DNA from: Xylaria sp. FL1777
Lineage: Eukaryota; Ascomycota; Sordariomycetes; Xylariales; Xylariaceae
DNA length: 64,000 nt
Direction of reading: 5' to 3'
NCBI GenBank assembly: GCA_022578965.1
Contig: MU400518.1
Span: 434,001 to 498,000, forward strand
Positions 11,733 to 20,716 of this stretch are shown piece after piece; position 1 is the first letter of the stretch; each line of letters starts with the position of its first letter. A program made the position numbers and the translations under genes. Under the pieces are notes generated by a model that was given only the letters and a program-made list of their open reading frames with translations, made no database searches and had not been told where the DNA came from.

Positions 11733-13627
11733 CTAGTCATCACCTCCGCCAAGCCCAGCTCCGCCAACTTGCTGTGCTTTCTTAGCACTGCAAATATCAT
11801 CTACTCTCAGTAAGAGGCAAGCAGCCTACTCTCGACGTCAGTATAAAGTTTTCTTCTTTGCTATGTTGGGATTGTAGATAGGAAAAAAACTCACCTCGAT
11901 AGCGGTCTTGATGCTCTGCAATTTGATAGCCTCAGGTTCCCAGATACCGTACTCCTTCATGTCTACAATTGTGCCTGTGTCTCCATTGATTCCCCATGAG
12001 CTCTTGCCTTCGGCATGCTTCGCGCGCAGCTCTGTAAGCACCCTCACAGGACTAGCACCCGCGTTCTGGACGAGAGTTCGGGGTATGACTTCCAAAGCAT
12101 CGGCAACAGCTTTGTATGGCCACTGCTGTACACCCTCAATATTCCTCGCTAACTGCCCCAGCCTGACTGAAACTGCCATCTCTGTGGCTCCACCACCCGG
12201 TGATAGTCTTGGGTGAAAGATGACATTCCGAGCTACGCCCATGGCATCTTGCAAGTTACGCTCAATCTCGTTTAGGATATCCTTAGAAGGACCTCGAAGG
12301 AGGATTGTGCAAGCCTTTGGTGTTGTGCACTTGGTGAGGAAAGTGAAGTATTCGTCGCCAATTTTCTCAATTTCAAACAGACCACATTTGGTACCAACGT
12401 CCGATTCCTGGAGGTCATCCACTCGGTTCACGATCGTGGCACCAGTCGCCCTGGCGATTCTGTTGTTGTCCGTCTTGCGGACTCTGCGAAGTGCAGTGAT
12501 GTTGGCCTTCATGAAGTAATGTTGTGCCAAGTCTGAAACACCCTTTTCTGTGATCACAAGATCGGGGTTCAACGCTATAATAGCTTCACACATCGACTTG
12601 ACTTGCTCCTCTTCGATTTGTAGAATACGGTTCCAATCCTCTTCTTTTGTAATCTCGATGTTGGTTTGCGACTCACCCTTTTTATATTCTAGAGGGCAAT
12701 CGAGCAGAACGATTCTCGGGTTTTCAATCCTTCTCCGCATCTTGGGATGGGTGATGTCCTTGTTGAGCATGACCCCATCAAGAACTCTGCTGTCTTCGAT
12801 CTCGCCACCCGGTATTTTCTCCACGCGCGCATATCTCTTGATATCGACCTCCTGCTTCCCATTGCTGACTTCCCATGAAACAGTCCGGACGGCTTTTAGG
12901 GCAAGGCTACACATCAGGTCGGACCATCTCGAGACAAACTTGGTGCCAATCGAGGAGGATATTAAACTGTTCATTGCCTTGTCGTCGTCGATATCTATAG
13001 GTAGGGAGATCTCATCGACGATCTCAAGAGCATCCTTGAGAGCATGTTTGAAGGCGGATATGATGATAACTGGGTGGATATTTCTTTCGAGCTGGGGTAG
13101 GGCTTGTGCGAGAATTTCACCACCTATGAGCTAGTCAGGAAGGAATCGATGACAGAACCAATATTCTTCGCGCGTACCCAGGATAATGACGGTTGTTGTA
13201 CCATCTCCAACTTCTTCGTCTTGTGTCCTACTAAGCTCGATCATACTTTTGGCAGCGGGGTGGGACACCTCGATTTCTCGTAGAATAGCGTGGCCGTCAT
13301 TCGTCAGCACGATGCCACCCATGGGGTCGAGCAGCATCTTCAGCATAGCCTTGGGACCGAGACATGATCGAATAATGTCGGCCACTCTAGTTCTGGTGAT
13401 CAGTGGAAGCGGGGTATGGTGGCGAGGGAGGGGAGCTGTACGTCTTTGCGGCAGCAATGTTGGACAGTTGAGCTTTACGACCAGTTTGTCTTTCACCGCT
13501 CTGGGTGTCTAAGAATAACAGTCAGTACGAGCTTTGGCGTTGACTTGGTGTGTACCAGCTGCAGTAGAGCTCGAAAGGCTGCTTGCTCATGGAGGGGCTC
13601 ACTCATAACCAGGACCGGGGCCTGCAT
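11733..13627 (-). CDS. CCT3: T-complex protein 1 subunit gamma (CCT3) of the cytosolic chaperonin TRiC/CCT
   Basis: Five predicted exons on the minus strand: 13627-13603, 13508-13442, 13386-13178, 13123-11895 and 11825-11733, totalling 1623 nt and 540 aa, the usual CCT3 length. CCT3 is one of eight subunits of the ATP-driven ring that folds actin, tubulin and WD40 proteins. Visible chaperonin signatures are LLDPMGGIVLTNDGHAIL (about residues 49-66), the ATPase motif GDGTTTV (91-97), and GGGATEMAVSVRLGQLARN in the return to the equatorial domain. The C terminus ends GGAGLGGGDD. The first exon encodes only MQAPVLVM plus one base; this start and the NTQSGERQTGRKAQLSNIAAAKT join match the family. 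Splicing at exon 3/4 gives LGGEIL where many homologues have LAGEIL. A 648-bp inverted-repeat element lies about 415 bp upstream of the start. Confidence 0.97.
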
Positions 13628-14033
13628 ATTGGAAAGGGCCTAAGGGGTGAGTCGCAGTACAATCTAGGGGAGTTTCCAGTCTAAAAAGAGAGAGTGCTGT
13701 TTAATTTTCGGGAGAGGAATCCGAGGACTTGCAGTGCAGTATTTTCGATATTGTTGCTCTCAAGCTGTACTGCCGCCTAGAAAGTTTTGGGAGCTTCAAC
13801 TTTGGAGAAATAATTTCGCCGGTGTGGTGATGGGCACTGCAGATAGGTACCACACCTGAAGTTGATAGCGTAGCGCAGGTAGGTAGGTAGATTCAGGTAC
13901 CTAAGTACCTTATAGCTACAGAATATACCAGATAGTACCTGCTTTAGTAGGTATATGAATCTGCTCCGCCAGGTGCGCACTAGTGTATGTGGTCTGTGCT
14001 CATTTTGAACCAATACCTAATCTCTTCATGGTA

Positions 14034-14042
14034 CTTGTTAGC
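14034..14042. repeat. Left 9-bp target-site duplication of the TIR element
   Basis: CTTGTTAGC directly abuts the left arm and is repeated exactly at 14691-14699 after the right arm. Confidence 0.85.
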
Positions 14043-14690
14043 GGCCTCGGTTTTTGCGGCATTACGTTTTGATATCGGGGCATTACCCTAAACCCATTTC
14101 GGTATAAGTCTATTATATGTTTTTACACCTTTATATTTCCTATAGAAAATGGGATAGTCTAAAATACCTTGTGGACACCGATAAAAACAACGGTTAGGCT
14201 TGCTTTTTATAGTGTTTAGGTGTAAGCTGGGGGTGCACCTGGTAAACATACCTAGGTATAAAAAGTTAGCTATAAACTCCGCCTAATTAAAAGTACCTAC
14301 TAGTGTAACAAATGTGTTACAACAGCTAGTTTTTTATGGAAGGTTAAATATAGTTAGTTAATAAAAAGTAAAAGGTTTAAATAAAAGGTGTTAATTAGTA
14401 GTTAAATAAAGGTACACTATATTATAGCGGTATTAGCAAATAAAGTGCACTATATTATAGTAGTTTTAACAGGTAAAGGCGCTATATTATAGTAATGCAA
14501 GTAAAGTTCCTGTTTTTTTTTGACATAACCTTAGTTAATAGTTGTAGGTACTCTACAGCACATCAAAATAGGCCTAGTTTGTATGCAAAAAGGAGGTATG
14601 AGGTACCGGGCGGTATTTATGGGGGGGTTGCCATGTTGGGTTTAGGGTGATGCCCCGATATCAAAACGTGATGCCGCAAAAACCGAGGCC
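14043..14690. mobile_element. Non-autonomous TIR transposon (MITE), Mutator-like by 9-bp target duplication
   Basis: Two 54-bp arms (14043-14096 and the reverse complement of 14637-14690) match at 52 of 54 positions and begin GGCCTCGGTTTTTGCGGC. They are flanked by identical 9-bp direct repeats CTTGTTAGC (14034-14042 and 14691-14699), a target-site duplication of the length typical of Mutator-like elements. The interior (about 540 bp) is very AT-rich and has no open frame for a transposase, so it would depend on an enzyme encoded elsewhere. Both arm mismatches are TpA versus CpA, the change expected from repeat-induced point mutation. The superfamily is inferred from duplication length and structure only. 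Confidence 0.86.
14413..14492. repeat. Three spaced copies of a CTATATTATAG motif inside the TIR element
   Basis: CTATATTATAG occurs at about 14417, 14450 and 14482, each followed by a similar AT-rich spacer of 20-25 bp that contains GTAAA or AATAAAG. The spacing of about 33 bp suggests a subterminal repeat of the kind that binds transposase, though the array lies nearer the right arm only. Confidence 0.6.
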
Positions 14691-14699
14691 CTTGTTAGC
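14691..14699. repeat. Right 9-bp target-site duplication of the TIR element
   Basis: CTTGTTAGC, an exact direct copy of 14034-14042, immediately follows the right arm. Conservation of all nine bases suggests a fairly recent insertion or little decay. Confidence 0.85.
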
Positions 14700-14917
14700 T
14701 ACCTAGGTAGTGCCTAAGGCACCTCCTTACCTTAGGTATCTACTTCCTGGTATTATACCTAGGTACTCATCTAATTTGATGCGGCCATGAGAATACCACT
14801 GGGTTAGGTAGGTACCTTAGGTAGGTAGGTATTGTATTCCAACCTGACGTAGTGTCCTTTTCCCTCTCTAATGGCGAACTCATATCTGGGGACCCCAGCA
14901 CGTTCTCCGCCTCTCTC

Positions 14918-15918
14918 TCAATCCGCTATAATATTTCTATCCCCCAATTCTTCTATTAGTTTTGACTTCTTTAACAAGGGAATGTCGTCCGAAGAGCTGT
15001 CCGAATATTTTCTTTTGACAGAAGTAGAATCAGGAGACTGGACTCCACAATCTTTCGAAGGAGTCATCAAGGCGGGATGTTCTGGAGCCATTGTCAAGGG
15101 AGTCTCAGAAGCGGGCTCGGGGGGCAGAGATTCGGGGGTCGGAAGCTCGATTATCTCTCCTGCTGGTCTCAGTTCTGGTTCTTGTTTTTGTGCTCGTGGA
15201 GGGATAAACCCGGCGAAAGTGACCCCCTGTTTGCCTTTTACGATTGTGCCATCCTTGAGGGTGCGCGTTTCGTGGTTGGAAATTCCATCGCAGGGACCCT
15301 CCCGTTCTTTTCTAACTGGACGAGGTGGCTCGATTCTAGATGAATTACAAAGCTGATGCTCTTCGTGGAGCTTTTCCATCGCCTCACGAGCAACTGCTAA
15401 GATTCGAACCCAAGCTGGAAGGGTATCGTCACGGTCAACTTCATTATCCAAGTCTTTGTCCCGGCCATCGTCATCGTCCTCGTCCTCATCCTCGTCCTCA
15501 TTGTAGTCGTCCTCATTGTAGTCGTCCTCATTGTAGTCGTCCTCGTTGTAGTCGTCCTCGTCGAAGCTGTCCTCGTCGAAGCCGTCCTCGTCGAAGCCGT
15601 CCTCGTCGAAGTCGTCCTCGTTGAAGTCGTCCTCGTCATCGTCCCAGTCCTAACCTTAGTCAGAATGACCAGCACAAAGATTAATCAACGAAGAAGGCGC
15701 CAAGGGTCATCCAGTAAAAGGGTACATCGTCTATAAGTATTTTGATTCAGGCTGAGTCTAGAGACTAACGTTGCTATTGTTGCTAGCTTATCTCTACTTA
15801 CCCCGTTCCCTTTGTTCTCGGGCTCGTTGTTTTCTAAGTCAAATGTGTAGTCCGCGAGAGTAATCCCGTTGGGGTTGTTGAAGTTAATGTAAAGATTGGG
15901 AATAAACCGTTGAGACAT
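14918..15918 (-). CDS. Hypothetical protein with acidic DYNED-type tandem repeat
   Basis: Two predicted exons on the minus strand, 15918-15802 and 15649-14918, joined in phase 0 by a 152-nt intron (GTAAGT...TTAG), giving 282 aa. I do not recognise the family. The first exon encodes MSQRFIPNLYINFNNPNG and an acidic tail. Exon 2 opens with a run of Asp/Glu built of nine 5-residue units ([D/S/G][Y/F][N/D]ED), then a short hydrophobic patch (LPAWVRILAVAREAMEKL), a proline-rich segment, and a possible nuclear signal (VKRKYSDSS...LLKKSK) near the C terminus. The composition suggests a nuclear or chromatin-associated protein, which is inference only. The splice join is supported by good sites and frame, but an additional upstream exon cannot be excluded. 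Confidence 0.6.
15495..15629 (-). repeat. 15-bp coding minisatellite (9 units)
   Basis: Nine head-to-tail 15-bp units; the + strand unit is TCCTC[A/G]T[T/C]G[T/A]AG[T/C][C/T]G. On the minus strand they encode the acidic pentapeptides of the hypothetical protein. The three leftmost units are identical and the others differ by a few bases, so recent unit turnover is likely. Confidence 0.85.
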
Positions 15919-18514
15919 CTTTTAACGACTGATGATATTTTACTCGAAAAAATATTACGCCTCAATAGCCGCGCCCATCGGAAGCCTATCCAATTGGTGT
16001 ATGTCAGTGTTATGATATCAATAATACACACTAATCATGGAAGGATCTTGTATAAGAAAACTGAACCAGGCACTTGACACAGCTTGCGGAGTTTGTGCCA
16101 TGGGTGACAACTCCCTGGCGCAACTCTTAAATTGCATCGATCTTGGGAGCGGCATTGTTGAAATACGTGTGAAGGGGGGACCAGAAAGGATGTCATCTTC
16201 GAGTGTAAGTAACAAGAGAATTGCCAGAGTATCCAACGGGAAACAGCAAACTATTCTAGTGAGCCAGTCGGCTGCCCTCTCGGATTGCCAGTGCCTATCG
16301 CGTCTACAGACCATCGTGGACGAAGTGGCAGGGGCAGAGAAGGACACTGCCGGAAGGCCTGTTGGCGAATATTGAAGGAAGGCCCATATGTTGTGTGGTG
16401 CTCACGAATCGCCTCTTAGGGTCGACATATTGTCCAAGAGCGTCGAACTCCCTCTCACGTGAAATTCTGCTGAGTTCTATTTTCACATATATGTCCGAGT
16501 TATAAGCTCACCTAATCTCATTTGCCTCTTCTATGATAAGAGTATAGGGGCTCAGCACCACTTGCCAGTTTTACCAACAAGGCAGGTACAGTGTCTTTCC
16601 AGTGTAAGTGAAGTCAATTTTAAGGAAAGTCGCTAGGACTAATATTATCCAGATCAGTAGCTCTCATTAGTGTACAAAAGGTCGATGAATCGAGGGTACA
16701 GTCCCTTTCTTATGATATCCAGATGTTTTAATGAACGTTTTGGTTCTTGGCTACATCTACCAGAACATGTACAGTACTTTACAAACAGCAATATACGAGG
16801 TTATGATTATGCACGCGAAGGTACAAAATCTCTTATCTTCGAATTGTATTCAAATATAGATCAAGAGGATTATTAACATGTGCAACAATTTTACTTGCCA
16901 TGTGACTTAGACCATATATAGGTACTTGGCCTAAAGGGTGCTATGTTATTTCAACTGTAATTATCGGCTCATTAATACTGACTGGTAGACAGACGCTGTT
17001 GTCTATCTTCGAAGATACAACTCCATCACTAGAGACAAAGCATTGAGATAACTTAGGTAACGGCCTTGAGCCAGTTCTATGTTCCGTTATCATCACTCGT
17101 GTACCGTAATCCCAAGTCTATCGTGAAGCGCTCTGGATAAGACCACTCTCCCAGTGAGAGCATTATATTGTTGCCTAAAGAGCCCAGTCCTTCTGGTGGT
17201 CTCTGCTACAATATACAAAGTACTCTTCTTCGATTTATAGTTACATGCTAGGTGTAAGCGTCTCAGACTTTGCTTAGCATTGAATACTTGACCAAAGGCG
17301 CATATGCCACTGGGTTTAACATAAGGTGTAAGTGCTCCATGTCACTTTCACAAATTTAAGGGTGCATCCCTAGCCAAATCCTAGCCTACGTAGTAACTTC
17401 ATGATGATCAGTTGCTCGTTTCCGGGGTCGATGTAATTCTATAATCAGACGATGGTTAGTGATTCTGGTTATTTTAGGTTCTTCCCGCCGAGAAAGTAAG
17501 GCGTAGACTATCAGTCGAAATCAAAAATCGTAAGATCCATTCTCTACCCTGGTGGCCGTTATGAACCCGCTTTCTATGCAACAGAGACGGCGCTCTATGG
17601 ATTGTGAGTAGTGGCTACAGTAAAACTCCAGAGTAACAACCCCTTCGTATGCACCTGGACTTCGATTTCGGCAGTTGAATATAGAAAATAACCTCTAGGT
17701 TCTCGCCGGAACAGTTTAACTAAGCTAAAGCCTTCTCTAGACACTAATAATTCTCGAAGTAGTACTGCTGAACATAAACTTTGATAACCGCACAAGTCTA
17801 AGGATCTTGCCGTATAGCTTGGGTTTGCCATAATGCTCAGCACCGAAACCTAGTAATTTTGACTCAGTACTTTTCCCCTTCCCTCCCCCTTTCCTCTTTC
17901 TGTTCTTTTCTCTAGCTAAACATTGGTATCAGTAAGGATCCTGGACAGAATCCGCCGTTGACGCCTAGGAGATGCCCCCTTTGAGGCAAAGACTCCTCGG
18001 CTTAAAGAGGAACTTTTATCAAACCCTGATATGATATTAGATATGATTTATACTTCGGACCTTGGTACTAGCTAGCTACTTGGCTCTGATCCCCCGCGAT
18101 CATTTAGCAATCCGCTCGAAATTAGCAAGTAGAATAATGCTAGGATACAAAATGGTTCTTGTGTGAGTTTGTTTAACCTCTACCTGAGCCGATGAAGCAA
18201 CGGGAACATAGGACCGGATATTGTTGAACGTCTCGGTATACCCGGTCACTGCCGATTCCGGACCACGAGCGGGGGAGACGGTATCTCGCTACGTAAGGAT
18301 GGATAGAGACACTAGATACAACTACATGTCTTGCTAGGGCGCGCGAGAAATAATATTGGGGTTACGGGGTGTTGCTCCACCTCCCTGCGTATAAATCATG
18401 CTGGAAGCATACTCAGAGATAGGTATATACAGCTACATAAACTGTTTGCCTTATTCAAGTAGACTCATTGCTCATTGACTATCTACTTCCTATAGCCCCT
18501 CAACGGTCTCAACT
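15919..18514. other. Intergenic, mostly AT-rich, with two coding-like patches
   Basis: No complete gene is recognised. A 112-codon frame at 16037-16375 (+) (MEGSCIRKLNQALDTACGV...) has plausible composition but no domain I can name. On the minus strand 17341-17093 is open for 82 codons with coherent text (GQVFNAKQSLRRLHLACNYK, VAETTRRTGLFRQQYNALTG) but no start codon. The stretch 16500-17000 is AT-rich. The last few hundred bases should hold the aldolase promoter. Confidence 0.45.
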
Positions 18515-19303
18515 ATGGCGCCATCAGCAACAACTCAGGTAGTGCAGCAGCACACGCTGTCCCTGAAGGGCGAGAAGAAGCCAGAGGAGCAGACTCCTTT
18601 AGAGGTCAGTCGCCCCTAATCGTGGACCTCTCTACGCGAACCCGCGCTACGTGGAGGGTCGCAATCACCTCGTACCTATACTTACGTTTGCGTGTTTCTT
18701 TATATACCAGCTGGCATAGCACTAACATCCAGTCTTAGGCAATCTCGCATGGAATGGTTATGCCAGGTAAGTCAGGTTCCCAGAGCCCAGTCCAGAAGAG
18801 CCACATGCCCAAGACGACACCCCCCCTTTCCCTTTTCCCCTCTCTCCAGAGCAAACATTCGTCAACCAGCCCTATCGGGCCAACACACGTATACTGACCG
18901 TATGAAAAGGGATCCCGAGCTTCCCAACATATGGCGCCGAGCGACGCCACATCCTGACGCACATGGCGGCGACGTTCCGCTTCTTCGCGCGCAGCGGGTT
19001 CACCGAGGGCCAATCCGGGCACATATCGGTGCGGGATCCAGAGCACCCAGGCCTGATGTGGATGAATCCCCTGGGCCGGCACTTCGGCATGCTGGCGGCT
19101 GGCGACATGATTTGCCTAGATATCGAGACGGGCCGCGTGGCCGGCGGTAATACGTCGCGGCCTGCCAACGCGGCTGGATATCTGATCCACTCGGCCGTGC
19201 ACAAGAGGCGGCCAGACGACGGTACGTGCTTGCTTATCTTATTTTTATTTTATTTTTTTTGCTTACAAAATATATGCACTCACTCACTCGCTTATCTATC
19301 TCG

Positions 19304-19338
<35 letters not shown>

Positions 19339-20054
19339 TTCAAATGTAACCCCGATTGGTTCCTGTCTCTCAGGTTCAGCGAGATATCGAGATGCAAGAC
19401 GACAAGCCATCATGTATCATCCCCCTTTCAAGCCCGACGGCTACGTGCAGCTCGCGATAAGCCATAACATCTTAACTAGACTAGATTAGACTAGACCAAA
19501 ACAAAACACAAAACAAAACAAGCTGACGACAGGGCCACGCAACACAAACAGTCCACGCCGTCTGCCACGCGCACACGATAGCGGGCCGCGCCTGGAGCGC
19601 GTTCGCGCGGCCGCTGGAGATGCTGAACCAGGACGTGTGCAACTTCCACAACGCGCACGCCGTGTACGCGCGGTACGGCGGCATCGTGTTCGGGGCGGAG
19701 GAGGGCGAGCACATCGCGGCGGCGCTGGGCGACGCCAACAAGGGCGTGATCCTCATGAACCACGGCCTGCTGACGGTGGGCGCGACGGTCGACGAGGCCG
19801 GGTTCCTCTTCGGCCTGCTCGATCGCGCTTGCGACATGCAGCTGCGCGTCGAGGCCGCTGCCGCCGCTAACGGTAATGGCCTCGCGAAGCGCCTCATCAG
19901 TGACGAGGAGGCCGCGTATAACTTCAGGATGGCTAGCGAGAAACACGTGCTCTATCGCGAGGCGCAGCCGGATCTCGAGTTCGAGTTCGAGATGGCTGGT
20001 GGGGAAGACGTGCTTGCTAGGGGCTTTGAGACCCTTCAGCCTCTGGAGGTATAG
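18515..20054 (+). CDS. Class II aldolase/adducin domain protein
   Basis: Four predicted exons, 18515-18604, 18739-18766, 18910-19221 and 19552-20054, giving 310 aa. Class II aldolase/adducin-fold proteins bind a divalent metal through histidines and cleave or epimerise sugar phosphates; fungal members of this cytosolic type mostly lack a defined substrate. Visible family text: AISHGMVMPGIPSFPTYGAE formed across exons 2-3, HMAATFRFFARSGFTEGQSG, HISVRDPEHPG, NPLGRHFGMLAAGDM, then the metal-site region VHAVCHAHTIAGRAWS and MNHGLLTVGATVDEAGFL. The ATG at 18515 begins MAPSATTQVVQQHTLSL. Exon 2 is only 28 nt. Intron 3 is 330 nt, long for this window, and contains a (TG)16 tract. Codon use in exons 3-4 is GC-rich compared with the flanks. 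Confidence 0.9.
19305..19336 (+). repeat. (TG)16 microsatellite in intron 3 of the aldolase-family gene
   Basis: An uninterrupted TG dinucleotide tract of 32 bp lies about 85 bp inside the intron. A second (GT)10 tract is at 20071-20090 just after the stop codon. Confidence 0.9.
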
Positions 20055-20070
20055 TATCGATACGAAAGAG

Positions 20071-20090
20071 GTGTGTGTGTGTGTGTGTGT
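20071..20090 (+). repeat. (GT)10 microsatellite in 3' flank of aldolase-family gene
   Basis: Ten GT units, 17 bp after the stop codon, so probably in the 3' untranslated region. Confidence 0.85.
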
Positions 20091-20680
20091 GGTTACCTAC
20101 GTGACTTGAACTATCTTAGCCTATCTTTGTCTGATGCGGCAAGGTGCGTGATACATTCTCGTGACGAGAGATAGGGTGGCAGAGGTGGTGTAGGACCTGA
20201 CAGACGGCTTCATTGCCGCGGCGTCGATTTGTGATGAGAGTATCGTCTTGGGGGGGCACATGTACGTGAATTACTACTACCTACGCAGTATGGATGCACA
20301 CCAGACGTGCTCGGAACTTGCCTCTTACTCACTTACTTACACCCACGCCCAATAGCAAAAACATGGTATACCTAGCAAGCAGAGATGTCGTCGTTCTCGC
20401 TTGACATTTGACACTTGACACACCGAGCCGTCCACTGCGTTCCGTGGTTCACATCTCTTCCTGCCCTCTCGCTTGTCGTATCTTGCATGCTCCTGATAGA
20501 GCCTTGATGTCGTGCATGCTCGGGGAACGTCATCCGGGAGATCTCGACGCAACGTCGTGGGGGTTCGGGAATAAATTCTACCGTTCTCGCTCGTCTGGCC
20601 ATGGAAAGCGATATTACGGCAATATATCGGCACTATCTAGACCAGAAAAGCGATGCAACCCCCGACGTAGTGTACATGTG

Positions 20681-20716
20681 GTATCAGTGGTATCAGTGGT
20701 ATCAGTGGTATCAGTG
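20681..20716 (+). repeat. GTATCAGTG tandem repeat, 4 units
   Basis: Four exact 9-bp units in intergenic DNA. The frame reading it as WYQ repeats is not supported as a gene. Confidence 0.85.

Noticed and set aside
12550..13134. 194-codon + strand open frame
   Set aside because: It is antisense to CCT3 exon 4, whose protein is unmistakable; no domain is seen in the antisense translation.
15385..15412. tRNA-like T-loop sequence (GGTTCGAATCT on the minus strand)
   Set aside because: It lies inside an exon of the acidic-repeat protein (encoding WVRILAVA) and no matching acceptor, D or anticodon arms surround it.
15340..15624. + strand frame with SRPHCSRPHCSRPRC repeats
   Set aside because: It is the opposite-strand reading of the 15-bp acidic minisatellite, not a separate protein.
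19481..19946. Two overlapping minus-strand frames of about 140-150 codons
   Set aside because: They are antisense to the last exon of the aldolase-family gene; high GC content suppresses stop codons in all frames there.
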